Shown here piece after piece: positions 38,602-46,474 of a DNA stretch of 64,000 bases. Origin of the DNA: Miltoncostaea sp963770865 (GTDB lineage: Bacteria > Actinomycetota > Thermoleophilia > Miltoncostaeales > Miltoncostaeaceae); contig CAVYRD010000008.1 in assembly GCA_963770865.1 (NCBI GenBank), forward strand, positions 1 to 64,000, given 5' to 3'. Each line of letters starts with the position of its first letter. The stretch's first letter is position 1. A model generated the notes under the pieces. That model was given only the letters and a program-made list of their open reading frames with translations, made no database searches and was not told where the DNA came from. A program made the position numbers and the translations under genes.

Positions 38602-39063
38602 ATGATGATCACCGAGCGGTCCAAGAGCGTCATCCCCTTCCGCCCCGCCGACGCCTCATCCGTCGGCGAGGGGTGCTTCTACCTCGACATGATCGTCTGG
38701 CTGAACGGCGACCGGATCACGATGGGCGACCGGGTCGGCTTCAACTACGGCTGCTACGTGAACGGCTTCGGCGGCCTGACGATCGGCGACCGCTCGATCT
38801 TCGGCCCCTACACGATGATCCACACGGCCAACCACGAGATGGACCTCGGCGCACCGATCCCCGACCAGGGCTGGACCAGCGGCCACGTGACCGTCGGCCC
38901 CGACTGCTGGATCGGGATGGGCGTGAGCATCCTGCCCGGGGTCACCATCGGCGCGGGCTGCGTGATCGGCGCAGGTGGCGTCGTGACCAAGGACCTGCCC
39001 GACTTCTCGATCGCGGTCGGCAACCCGGCGAAGGTCATCCGCGACCGCAAGGCCGGATCATGA
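38602..39063 (+). CDS. Hexapeptide-repeat acyltransferase
   Basis: A 153-residue left-handed beta-helix protein. The repeats of six (IGDRSIFGPYTMIHTANHEM, VTVGPDCWIGMGVSILPGVT, IGAGCVIGAGGVVTKDLP) and the end SIAVGNPAKVIRDR are those of WbbJ/Maa-type O-acetyltransferases. The histidine of HTANH is the likely catalytic base. It overlaps the next gene (ATGA), a glycosyltransferase, so both probably decorate a surface glycan. ATG 38602 after GGAGG. Confidence 0.88.
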   Translation: MMITERSKSVIPFRPADASSVGEGCFYLDMIVWLNGDRITMGDRVGFNYGCYVNGFGGLTIGDRSIFGPYTMIHTANHEMDLGAPIPDQGWTSGHVTVGPDCWIGMGVSILPGVTIGAGCVIGAGGVVTKDLPDFSIAVGNPAKVIRDRKAGS

Positions 39064-40151
39064 GGGTCCTCTTCCTCCAGCGCCAGCCCTGCGTCCGGGC
39101 GATGAAGTACGCGCTCGGCCTGCGCGCCCGCCACCCGGAGATCGCGCTCGGCTTCGCCTACCAGGGGCGCACGCTGACCGGCTGGTACGGCACGGGCGAC
39201 GAGCTCTTCGAGGGCTGGTGGGAGCTGCCGGTCGAGGACCCGGCCGCCGCGCTGGCCGCGGCCGTCGAGGAATTCGGCCCCACGCTGATCCACTCCCACA
39301 ACCTCCCCGACGCCCTCACGGTGCTCGCGCTCGAGACGCTGGGCGGCGAGGTCCCCGTGATCCACGACGTCCACGACCTCCAGAGCCTGCGGCGAACGCC
39401 GTACGAGGACGGCTTCGACGACCCGCTCGACCCCGCCGAGCTGGAGTCGGCGGCGGTGGAGGGCTGCGCCGCCCTGGTGGCCGTGTCGCGGGAGATGCTC
39501 GGCGAGATCGAGGCCCGCCACTCCACGCCGGCCCGCCGCCTGCTGTTCGCCAACTACGCCCTGGCGCGCGACCTGGCCCCGCCCGCGCCGCGGCGGCGCG
39601 ACGCCGGCGTCCCGCCCCGCGTCGTCTACCAGGGGAGCCTCTCGGCCAACGGGTCCCACTACGACCTTCGCGAGCAGTTCGTCGCGATCGCCGAGGCCGG
39701 CCTGCCGATCGACGTCTTCCCCAACCGCGAGGTGCCCGGGTACCGGGAGCTGGCCGACCGCACGCCCGGCCTGCGGATCATGCAGACGCTCGAGCCCGCC
39801 GCCCTGCTGCGCGCGCTGCCGGCGTACGACGTCGGCTGGACGGCCTTCAACACCGGCCTGAACGGGGCGCACCTCGACACCGCGCTGCCGAACAAGGCCT
39901 TCGAGTACCTCGCCTCGGGCCTGCCGCTCGCGGTCGGCCCGCACCGGGCGCTGGAGCGCCTGGTGGCCGACCACGGCGTGGGCGTCGTGGTCGAGCGGCC
40001 GGGCGACCTGGCCGCGGCGCTGGCGGGCGGGCGGCTGGAGGCCCTCCGCGAGCGGGTTTCCGAGCGCCGCCACGCCTTCACCGTGGAGGGGCACATCGGC
40101 GCGCTCGTGGCCCTCTACCGCGAGACCGCGGACACGGCGGTGGCCGTGTAG
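39060..40151 (+). CDS. Glycosyltransferase family 4-like protein
   Basis: A 363-residue GT-B fold enzyme: HSHNLPDALTVLAL and VIHDVHDLQSLRRTP in the N-terminal half, and PNKAFEYLASGLPLAVGPHR (the E-x7-E-type nucleotide-sugar region) followed by LVADHGVGVVVERPGDLAAA in the C-terminal half. Donor and acceptor are unknown. Translationally coupled to the acyltransferase. Confidence 0.82.
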   Translation: MRVLFLQRQPCVRAMKYALGLRARHPEIALGFAYQGRTLTGWYGTGDELFEGWWELPVEDPAAALAAAVEEFGPTLIHSHNLPDALTVLALETLGGEVPVIHDVHDLQSLRRTPYEDGFDDPLDPAELESAAVEGCAALVAVSREMLGEIEARHSTPARRLLFANYALARDLAPPAPRRRDAGVPPRVVYQGSLSANGSHYDLREQFVAIAEAGLPIDVFPNREVPGYRELADRTPGLRIMQTLEPAALLRALPAYDVGWTAFNTGLNGAHLDTALPNKAFEYLASGLPLAVGPHRALERLVADHGVGVVVERPGDLAAALAGGRLEALRERVSERRHAFTVEGHIGALVALYRETADTAVAV

Positions 40152-40206
40152 CCGCCTCGCGGATCGGCCCCGGGCGTACGCGCGGCGTCCGGGGCCGGAG
40201 GGCCTC

Positions 40207-40212
40207 TAGACT
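40207..40212 (+). promoter_or_regulatory. -10 box of a leaderless promoter
   Basis: TAGACT lies 6 bases before the GTG at 40219; no Shine-Dalgarno sequence is possible in between. Confidence 0.5.
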
Positions 40213-40218
40213 CACGGT

Positions 40219-40836
40219 GTGAGCGGCAGCCTCGACCTCGGCCTCTTCCCTCTCGACCTCGTGCTGCTCCCCGGCGAGCGGGCGCCGCTGCACCTGTTCG
40301 AGCCGCGCTACCGCCAGCTCTACGCCGACTGCACGCTCGAGGACCGGCCCTTCGTGGTCGTGCACGCGGGCGAGACCGGCACGGCGGAGGTCGGCTGCTC
40401 CGCGCGCTTCGAGACGCTGGTGCGCCGCTACGACGACGGCCGCCTCAACGTGGTGGTGCAGGGCGTCGAGCCGGTGCGCCTGATCGAGGAGACCGACGGG
40501 CGCCTCTACTTCTCGGCCCTGGTCGAGCCGCTGGCCGACGACCCGGCCCCGGCGCCCGCGGGGCTCGCCGCGGACGTCCTCGCCCGCTTCCGCGGCCTGG
40601 CCGGCCTCGGCGACGCCGCCATGCCCGAGGCGCCCGAGGGCACGCCCCTCTCCTACGCCGTCGCCGGCGCCTTCGCGCTCCCCTCCGACGCCAAGCAGCG
40701 CCTGCTGGAGAGCCGGGACGAGGGCGAGCGCCTCGCGATGCTGGCCGACCTGCTGAAGGCGGTGGAGCGCCAGATGGAGCACGCGAAGGCGGCGGCCCAG
40801 CGGGCGAGCACCAACGGGAAGGTGTCGACGCCGTGA
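40219..40836 (+). CDS. Lon N-terminal (substrate-binding) domain protein
   Basis: A 205-residue stand-alone LON-substrate-binding domain (PF02190 type): LGLFPLDLVLLPGERAPLHL, FEPRYRQLYADC and RYDDGRLNVVVQGVEPVRLI. There is no ATPase or protease part. A helical C-terminus rich in Ala, Glu and Lys follows (SRDEGERLAMLADLLKAVER). Such proteins are thought to bind other proteins; the partner is unknown. First gene of a three-gene operon with YgfZ. Confidence 0.85.
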   Translation: MSGSLDLGLFPLDLVLLPGERAPLHLFEPRYRQLYADCTLEDRPFVVVHAGETGTAEVGCSARFETLVRRYDDGRLNVVVQGVEPVRLIEETDGRLYFSALVEPLADDPAPAPAGLAADVLARFRGLAGLGDAAMPEAPEGTPLSYAVAGAFALPSDAKQRLLESRDEGERLAMLADLLKAVERQMEHAKAAAQRASTNGKVSTP

Positions 40837-41744
40837 GCGGGCCGGCGGCGGCGCCGACCGGCGTGGCCGAGGGCTACGCGCTGCTGCGCGCCGGCGCGCC
40901 CGCCGCCGTCCGCGGGCGGGCGGCGCTGATCTGGGTGGAGGGCCCGGACGCCGGCGGCTTCCTGCACGGCCTGCTCACCAACGACGTGGCGGCGCTCGCG
41001 CCCGGCCGCGCCTGCGCGGCCCTCCTGCTCGACGCCAAGGGGCACGTGCACGCCGCGCTTCGGGTGCGCCACGACGGCGACGGGGCGTACACGCTGCTCG
41101 TCGACGCCGCCGCGGCGGACGTCGTGACCGCGCTGCTCGAGCGGTACCACTTCTCCGAGGACCTGGAGATCCTCGGGCCCGAGCCCGTGGACGTCGTGAC
41201 CGTGACCGGCGACGTCGCCGTGCCGGAGGGCTTCGCCCAGATCGCCGTGCCCGGACCGCTCCCCGGCTCCCGAGATCTGGTCGTGGACGACGCCACGGCC
41301 GCTTTGGCCGTTCTGGCCGCGCTGGGAGCCGACGAGGCCCCCGCCGAGGCGCTCGAGCTGGCGCGGATCGCCGCCGGCGTGCCGCGCGTGGGCGTGGACA
41401 CCGGGCCGACGACCCTCGTCCAGGAGGCCGGGCTCGAGGAGGCGGCCGTCTCGTTCACGAAGGGCTGCTACCTCGGCCAGGAGACCGTCGCGCGGGTCGC
41501 CTACCGCGGCCGGGTGAACCGCATCCTGCGCGGCATCGCCCTCGGCGCCCCGGCGGAGCCCGGGGCCGCCGTCCTCGCGGAGGGCCGCGAGGTGGGCCGG
41601 ATCAGCAGCGCGGGGACGGCGCCGGACCTCGGCGCGATCGGCCTCGCGATCGTCCGCCACGAGGTCGCGCCGGGCGCCGAGGTCCGGGTGGAGGGGTCGG
41701 ACGCGCCGGCCCGGGTCGTCGAGCTCCCCTTCCCGGCGTCATGA
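40833..41744 (+). CDS. ygfZ: YgfZ/GcvT-family folate-binding protein
   Basis: A 303-residue protein with the YgfZ signature KGCYLGQETVAR carrying the conserved cysteine, plus LLTNDVAALAPGRACAALLL and GVPRVGVDTGPTTLVQEAGL. YgfZ proteins use folate to help iron-sulfur cluster assembly and repair. GTG 40833 overlaps the Lon-domain stop (GTGA). Confidence 0.9.
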   Translation: MSGPAAAPTGVAEGYALLRAGAPAAVRGRAALIWVEGPDAGGFLHGLLTNDVAALAPGRACAALLLDAKGHVHAALRVRHDGDGAYTLLVDAAAADVVTALLERYHFSEDLEILGPEPVDVVTVTGDVAVPEGFAQIAVPGPLPGSRDLVVDDATAALAVLAALGADEAPAEALELARIAAGVPRVGVDTGPTTLVQEAGLEEAAVSFTKGCYLGQETVARVAYRGRVNRILRGIALGAPAEPGAAVLAEGREVGRISSAGTAPDLGAIGLAIVRHEVAPGAEVRVEGSDAPARVVELPFPAS

Positions 41745-42022
41745 GCGACCCCGGCCGGACCTCGCTGACCGGCCTCCTCGGCCCCCTGGGCTCGGCGGCC
41801 CTGGAGCAGGCCACCCGGGCGCTGGCCCAGACGACCGACACGGCCTCCGCGGCCCTCCGGGTCGCCGGCTGGACCGCCGCCGACTGGGCGTTCCGCTTCG
41901 AGCTGCCCAACAACGCCCGCCACGTGGTGGTCCACGTCCCGCACGACGGCGCGCCCGTCGTGGTGCGCGACGCGGGACCCGGCCCGGACCCCCTCGCGCC
42001 CGGGGAGCCGCGCCAGACCTGA
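41741..42022 (+). CDS. Small protein of unknown function behind ygfZ
   Basis: A 93-residue soluble protein, unrecognised. The N-terminal half is helical (LGSAALEQATRALAQTTDTA); the second half looks like beta strands (FRFELPNNARHVVVHVPHDG). ATG 41741 overlaps the ygfZ stop (ATGA), so it is translated with it. Confidence 0.6.
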   Translation: MSDPGRTSLTGLLGPLGSAALEQATRALAQTTDTASAALRVAGWTAADWAFRFELPNNARHVVVHVPHDGAPVVVRDAGPGPDPLAPGEPRQT

Positions 42023-42029
42023 CCCGGCT

Positions 42030-42052
42030 GGGCGCCGGCAGACGCGGCGCCC
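42030..42052 (+). terminator. Hairpin ending the Lon-domain/ygfZ operon
   Basis: A perfect 7-bp stem GGGCGCC/GGCGCCC with a 9-base loop, 8 bases after the last stop. Confidence 0.6.
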
Positions 42053-42087
42053 ACGGGATCACCTGATGAGACACGCATGCCTGCGCG

Positions 42088-42130
42088 TTGACGCCCCCTC
42101 GAAGGCTTGCGTTAGATACGAGTAACGCAA
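42088..42130 (+). promoter_or_regulatory. Promoter with overlapping palindrome before the SARP-type regulator
   Basis: TTGACG (42088-42093) and TTAGAT (42112-42117) are 18 bases apart. A perfect inverted repeat, TTGCGTTA (42107-42114) and TAACGCAA (42123-42130) with an 8-base spacer, covers the -10 and start region. A bound protein there would block transcription, so autoregulation by the encoded regulator is a reasonable guess. Confidence 0.5.
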
Positions 42131-42139
42131 GGAGGGGAT

Positions 42140-43912
42140 GTGCTGAGCGCTCGGGTTCTGCCCCCGCTCCCGGGAGCCGTGCCGGCCATGGACCTCTCGT
42201 TGATGGGCGGGCCGTCGCGGGGCATCACCCTGGTCTACGACCGCGGCGGCGTCCCATCGGACGGAGTCGCGCGGAGCCTCGACGAGCAGGGGCTGCTGAG
42301 GCGAGCCCTGTGGCTTCGGCCGTCGCCCTTCGACGCACGGGGCGACCACCTGGCGTGCTCGCTGGACGCGGCCGCCGAGCGGCTCCACCCGAGCGAGACG
42401 TCGGCGGTGCTCGTGATCGAGGCCGCCGAGCCGATCGGCCGCAGGGGGGCGCTGGGCGCACTGCTCGGCGAGGCCGCGGCCGGGAGCCGGTCGCCGACCC
42501 TGGTCCTGAGCCATCGGCGGCCCGCCCGCTGGCTGCGCCGCATCGCCGTGCGCACGATGAGCCCGGCGGCGGCCGCGACCGGCCTGATCGCGGCCGCGGC
42601 CGATCGTGCCGACACCGGCCTCGCGCCCGAGGAGCTGGGGCGGTTGGCGGTCATGGCACGGGAGGCGCCGGCGCTGTCCCTCGACGTCCTCGAGGTGGCG
42701 CGGGCTGGGGACGCGCAGGACGTCGCGGACGCCCTGGAGCGCGCGCCCCGGGCGCGCCATCTCGCCGACCGGCTCACGGAGCTCCTGATCGCCCGCCGGG
42801 GACCGGCCCTCCTGGAGACGCTCCGGCAGGCCGTCGCGACCGGCTACGCCCCGCCCGAGCGCGACGAGCCGGTGGCGGCGCGTCCCTGGCTCGTCGCGCT
42901 CGAGCGGGGATGGTCGTGGCTGAGCCCCCGCTGGGCGCCGTCGCTGAGTCGCGCGCTCCAAGCGTCGGTGTCGGTGGTCATACCGGCAGCCCCGGTTGCG
43001 GCGCCGTCGCCGCGACGGACCGCGGACACGGACCGGGCGCCGCTCGCGCACGCCCTGATCGCCGGGGGCGGGGGGCCGCCGCTCGGGGACCCCGCCGCCG
43101 AGCCCAGGGCGGCCGAGGCCGCCACCGAGGGGCCGGCGGTCCTGCGCGTGCGCATGCTCGGCAGCTTCGAGGTCGCCCTCGGCGGCCGTCGCATCGAGGC
43201 GTGGCACGGGCAGCGGGGTCAGATGCTCCTCAAGTACCTGCTCGCGCGGCGTGGCCGGTCCTGCCCGCGTGACGTCCTGATCGACGCGTTCTGGCCGGAG
43301 ATCGAGTCCGGGAGGGCGCGCAACAGGCTCCACGTGGCGCTGAGCGCCCTGCGGCGCAGCCTGCGCGACGCGGCGGGGGCGAGCGTCGTCGAGTTCCACG
43401 AAGGGTCGTACCGGATCAACCCGGCGGTGCGGCTCGACGTCGACGTCGACGCCTTCGAAGGGCTGCTCGCCCGGGCCCGCCAGGGCGAGCGCGAGGGCTC
43501 GGCCGAGGAGGCCATCGACGCGTACGCCGGCGCGCTGGCGCTCTACCGCGGCGACTTCCTCGACGACGACCTCTACGAGGACTGGACGGTCATGCCGCGC
43601 GAGGCGCTGCGCAGCGCGTACCTCGACGGGCTCGACAGGATGGCCGCCCTCCTGCTCGGGGAAAACCGGGTGACGGAGTGCGTCGGCGTGGCACAGCGCA
43701 TCCTCGCGCAGGACCCCTGCCGGGAGGACGCCCACCAACTCCTGATGCGGTGCTACGCCCTCCAGGGCCGCGCCCAGGCGATCCTTCACCAGCACGAGCT
43801 CTGCCGTCGCAGGCTCCGTACGACGCTGGACTGCGAGCCCTCGGCCGAGACGACCGCGCTGATGCGCGAGCTGACCGGCCGGCGCGGCCGGACGCTGGCC
43901 GCCAAGCCCTGA
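42140..43912 (+). CDS. SARP/BTAD-family transcriptional regulator with a degenerate N-terminal domain
   Basis: A 590-residue protein. Residues 335-430 form an OmpR-type winged helix (VRMLGSFEVALGGRRIEAWH, LARRGRSCPRDVLIDAFWPE, NRLHVALSALRRSLRDA). Residues 435-585 are a BTAD helical repeat domain (RGDFLDDDLYEDWTVMPREA, HQLLMRCYALQGRAQAILHQ). The first 330 residues look like a worn STAND/MalT-type region (SAVLVIEAAEPIGRRGALGA, PTLVLSHRRPARWL) without a recognisable P-loop. GTG 42140 has AAGGAGGGG upstream. It precedes two unknown genes and is their likely activator. Confidence 0.85.
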   Translation: MLSARVLPPLPGAVPAMDLSLMGGPSRGITLVYDRGGVPSDGVARSLDEQGLLRRALWLRPSPFDARGDHLACSLDAAAERLHPSETSAVLVIEAAEPIGRRGALGALLGEAAAGSRSPTLVLSHRRPARWLRRIAVRTMSPAAAATGLIAAAADRADTGLAPEELGRLAVMAREAPALSLDVLEVARAGDAQDVADALERAPRARHLADRLTELLIARRGPALLETLRQAVATGYAPPERDEPVAARPWLVALERGWSWLSPRWAPSLSRALQASVSVVIPAAPVAAPSPRRTADTDRAPLAHALIAGGGGPPLGDPAAEPRAAEAATEGPAVLRVRMLGSFEVALGGRRIEAWHGQRGQMLLKYLLARRGRSCPRDVLIDAFWPEIESGRARNRLHVALSALRRSLRDAAGASVVEFHEGSYRINPAVRLDVDVDAFEGLLARARQGEREGSAEEAIDAYAGALALYRGDFLDDDLYEDWTVMPREALRSAYLDGLDRMAALLLGENRVTECVGVAQRILAQDPCREDAHQLLMRCYALQGRAQAILHQHELCRRRLRTTLDCEPSAETTALMRELTGRRGRTLAAKP

Positions 43913-43918
43913 GCGGCC

Positions 43919-43952
43919 GCTGAGCGGGGCACTCGGGCGTCCCGCGCTCAGC
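43919..43952 (+). terminator. Strong hairpin after the SARP-type regulator
   Basis: GCTGAGCG (43919-43926) pairs with CGCTCAGC (43945-43952), and an inner GGG pairs with CCC. It follows the stop by 6 bases, so the next gene probably has its own promoter; TACGGT at 43983-43988 is a candidate -10. Confidence 0.6.
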
Positions 43953-44052
43953 GAAATCCACCGCGCGCGCTCAGGGGCCCGGCCTACGGTCGGGGCCCAA
44001 TGGGGGAAAGGGTCCGGCCCGGTCCGGACCACCAACGAGCGAGGAGCGATAG

Positions 44053-44526
44053 ATGTCTCTCAACTTCGACCCCGAGGACCTGTCGGGCATCTTCACGATC
44101 GAGGGCCAGATGGCCGACATCGTGGTGAAGGACCCCGACGGCGACCCGAACCACGTGCTCGAGCCAGGGCTCCCCTTCACGATCGACGTGACGTGGTCGC
44201 TCAGCGGCAGCCTCGTCGGCGCCCTGCTGGCGGTCGGCGCCACCAACTGGGTGGTGAACGCATACGCCGAGTCGGTGGGCCCTGGCCCGGAGGTCCAGAT
44301 CGCCTCGACCCTGGTGCCAAAGGCGTCCGGCACCACCGTCGCCGGCGTCACCACCTTCACGGCCACGCTGACGGTGCCGGGCGGGACCCTCCCCGAGGAC
44401 GCGCCCGGCGTCTCGGGCCTCTACAAGCTGATCGGGTCGGTCTTCCTGAACAGCACGGTGCCCGGCCCGTACGACCTCTCGGGCTTCAGCGAGGGGCCGA
44501 TCATCCGGATGGAGACCCACGCATAG
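44053..44526 (+). CDS. Unrecognised beta-rich protein, probable target of the SARP regulator
   Basis: A 157-residue acidic protein without signal or membrane segment. It reads as a beta sandwich: LPFTIDVTWSLSGSLVGALL, WVVNAYAESVGPGPEVQIAS, TFTATLTVPGGTLPEDAPGV, SGLYKLIGSVFLNSTVPGPY, ending GPIIRMETH. There is no cysteine and no obvious catalytic motif. AGCGAGGAGCGATAG precedes ATG 44053. It lies between the regulator and the helix-hairpin-helix gene, all on the plus strand. Confidence 0.7.
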   Translation: MSLNFDPEDLSGIFTIEGQMADIVVKDPDGDPNHVLEPGLPFTIDVTWSLSGSLVGALLAVGATNWVVNAYAESVGPGPEVQIASTLVPKASGTTVAGVTTFTATLTVPGGTLPEDAPGVSGLYKLIGSVFLNSTVPGPYDLSGFSEGPIIRMETHA

Positions 44527-44588
44527 CGGTCGCGCTCACCCCGCCGTGGGTCCCGTCCCGCGGCGGGGGAGGCACCAGGGAGGCCACC

Positions 44589-45335
44589 ATGACCGTCATC
44601 GGCACGTCCCCCCGGGACCTTCCGGGCATCGGCACCTACATCGAGAGCCGGCTCCGCGATGTGGGCATCACCAGCATCGTGGACCTGGCCGCCGCCGACG
44701 CGGCCGACCTGCGCCGGCGGCTCGGCGTTCGCGGCCTGCCCGAGGCGCGCGTGCGCGAATGGATCAGGCTGGCGGCCGAGGCGGCGGCGCCCGCGCAGGA
44801 GCCCGACGCACCGCGGCGCGAGGCCTTCGTGGTGACCGTGCACGTCGCTCCGGAGGGGCGTCCGCTGCGGACCACCGTCCGCAACGTCCGCGACCAGAGC
44901 CACCAGGCCTGGACCGGCTGGGACGGGGAGGGTCTGCTCGCGTTCCTCGCGCGGCAGATCGGGGCGGCGATCGAGGGCGCTCCGGCTCGCTCCCGGCCCG
45001 TCCCCGGGGGCTCCGGCGACGCGCTGCTCGACGCCGGTCACCTGGCCGGCGGCAGGGCGCGCTCGATCGAGCTGCGGATCGACACGGCGGGGCTCGCGGG
45101 CCAGGGCGTCACGCGCTTCGACTACGACGCCGAGATCACGGCGCGGCCGCTCGGCTCCGGCACCCCGGAGACGCTCGGCCGCCTGTCCGGCTCCGGCGAC
45201 AACGCGCATCCACTCGTGCTGCGGACGGCTCCGGCGGACCTGCCGCCGGGCGTGCATCGTGTCCAGGCGCGCATCCGCCTGTCGCCCGGACCCGACGGCT
45301 CCGCGAGCCCAGCCCTGTCCCTCGCCGGCTCGTAG
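44589..45335 (+). CDS. Helix-hairpin-helix protein with a beta-rich C-terminus, unrecognised
   Basis: A 248-residue protein. Residues 8-65 resemble a helix-hairpin-helix or DUF4332-type domain (LPGIGTYIESRLRDVGITSI, LRRRLGVRGLPEARVREWIR). A beta-rich part follows (AFVVTVHVAPEGRPLRTTVR, RSIELRIDTAGLAGQGVTRF) and ends LPPGVHRVQARIRLSPGP, whose layout recalls the end of the preceding 157-residue protein. ATG 44589 after GGGAGGCCACC. It may bind nucleic acid or protein; function unknown. Confidence 0.68.
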   Translation: MTVIGTSPRDLPGIGTYIESRLRDVGITSIVDLAAADAADLRRRLGVRGLPEARVREWIRLAAEAAAPAQEPDAPRREAFVVTVHVAPEGRPLRTTVRNVRDQSHQAWTGWDGEGLLAFLARQIGAAIEGAPARSRPVPGGSGDALLDAGHLAGGRARSIELRIDTAGLAGQGVTRFDYDAEITARPLGSGTPETLGRLSGSGDNAHPLVLRTAPADLPPGVHRVQARIRLSPGPDGSASPALSLAGS

Positions 45336-45498
45336 AAGGTCTTTCAGGATGAAGCGGGGTCAGTCCGTCGCGAGAATCCCGCGAGGCAAGGACGCAGGGA
45401 GGGTGCGATAGCGGTCGCCGTCGCCCCGACCGAGGACGCCGCATCGCGATGATCCGCAGCGAGCGGATGGCCGCGCTCGTCATTCTGAAAGACCTTCT
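45334..45498. repeat. Structured intergenic element, copy A
   Basis: Outer arms 45334-45352 and 45480-45498 are a near-perfect 19-bp inverted repeat (core GGTCTTTCAGGATGA with one mismatch). Inside are the boxes GCGAGGCAAGGACGCAG (45381-45397) and CCGAGGACGCCGC (45430-45442), which recur in copies B and C with different sequence between them. It fills the gap between two convergent genes. It could be a structured RNA, a bidirectional terminator or a small non-autonomous mobile repeat. Confidence 0.7.
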
Positions 45499-45522
45499 TA
45501 GCGCCGCCGCGGGTGGGCGGCC

Positions 45523-45720
45523 CTACTCCCGCAGGTCCATCGAGATGGCCGCCCCGACGTTGCTGCCCGAGTGCCGCGCGAAGAAGTCGCCCCGCTGGAG
45601 CACGACGAAGCCCCCGCTGCGACGCATCATGACGCGCCGACCGCAGTCCTCCTCGCGGCAGACGAAGATGATGTCGTCGCCGTCGTCGTCCTCGATGCTC
45701 ATCGCGTGGACGTCGCTCAT
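45523..45720 (-). CDS. Small acidic protein with a Cys pair
   Basis: A 65-residue protein, unrecognised. An acidic stretch (MSIEDDDGDDIIFVC) is followed by CREEDCGRR, two cysteines that could bind a metal, and a compact C-terminal half (FVVLQRGDFFARHSGSNVGA). A good Shine-Dalgarno sequence (AGAGGAGG) precedes ATG 45720, which argues that it is a real gene. Confidence 0.6.
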   Translation of the reverse strand: MSDVHAMSIEDDDGDDIIFVCREEDCGRRVMMRRSGGFVVLQRGDFFARHSGSNVGAAISMDLRE

Positions 45721-45868
45721 CCGAACCTCCTCTGGGTGCGCGCAGACGCGCGGCGTATCGGCAGCCCCCTGCGGGGACGTGAGCGCCGGGGCGCGGCGCT
45801 CACGGGAATCCTCATGCCCATCTCGGACGGCATGGCGTGACGTCCTGGGGGGCTGTCATCATACGAAC

Positions 45869-46162
45869 ATGCGTTCGACCCACTCGCAGGGCCAGCTCAT
45901 CCTCTTCCCCGGCGCGGATCCCCGGCCGCCGGCGCCGGGCCGCACGCCCCGTCCCTCGCGCGCCGAGCGCAAGGCCCGGGAGCTCGACCGCATCGCCGAG
46001 CAGGCCGAGCGCGAGCTGGCCGACGCCTGGCGCGCCGGCGACGCGGTCAGCGCGCTCGCGGCCCACGAGCGCGCGCGGGGAGCCCGCCGGGCGGCTCAGA
46101 TCCTGCGAGCCGGCCCCACCGGGGTCGCCGAGGTCCTGGGGGGCCACTCCACCGCCGCTTAG
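45869..46162 (+). CDS. Small Arg/Ala-rich helical protein
   Basis: A 97-residue protein. A short N-terminus (HSQGQLILFPGADPRPP) is followed by a long charged helix (ERKARELDRIAEQAERELAD, AHERARGARRAAQILRAG). Unrecognised; the long helix suggests a coiled coil. ATG 45869 lies 6 bases behind CATCAT and has no Shine-Dalgarno sequence. It ends 10 bases before the tandem repeat copies. Confidence 0.5.
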   Translation: MRSTHSQGQLILFPGADPRPPAPGRTPRPSRAERKARELDRIAEQAERELADAWRAGDAVSALAAHERARGARRAAQILRAGPTGVAEVLGGHSTAA

Positions 46163-46172
46163 CACACCAGTT

Positions 46173-46323
46173 CGCGAGGGTTTCCCGAGCGAATCCGCGG
46201 CGAGGCAAGGACGCAGATCGGTCCCGATACTGGGAATATCGGGACTGCCGAGGACGCCGCGTCGCCGTGGGATGCAGCCGGGAAACGCCGCGATCAGGCG
46301 AAGATGATCTCCGTCGCCGTACC
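46173..46323. repeat. Structured intergenic element, copy B (tandem with C)
   Basis: A 151-bp unit almost identical to the following one. Outer arms: GTTTCCCG and CGGGAAAC. Boxes GCGAGGCAAGGACGCAG and CCGAGGACGCCGC flank a hairpin whose stem has two mismatching changes compared with copy C. Its right end repeats the last 34 or so bases of the small gene that truly ends at 46446, so the unit arose by tandem duplication. Confidence 0.8.
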
Positions 46324-46474
46324 CGCGAGGGTTTCCCGAGCGAATCCCCGGCGAGGCAAGGACGCAGATCAGTCCCGATATTGGGAATATCGGGACTGCC
46401 GAGGACGCCGCGTCGCCGTGGGATGCAGCCGGGAAACGCCGCGGATCAGGCGAAGATGATCTCGTCGCCGTACT
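46324..46474. repeat. Structured intergenic element, copy C (tandem with B)
   Basis: The second 151-bp unit. The central hairpin is perfect: a 13-bp stem (46370-46382 with 46386-46398) and a GGG loop. Conserved boxes stand on both sides and outer GTTTCCCG/CGGGAAAC arms close the structure. Its right end overlaps the true 3' end of the gene at 46446-46748, so this is the original copy and B the duplicate. Confidence 0.8.

Noticed and set aside
46173..46474. Possible CRISPR array
   Set aside because: There are only two long, nearly identical 151-bp units without spacers, and no cas genes.
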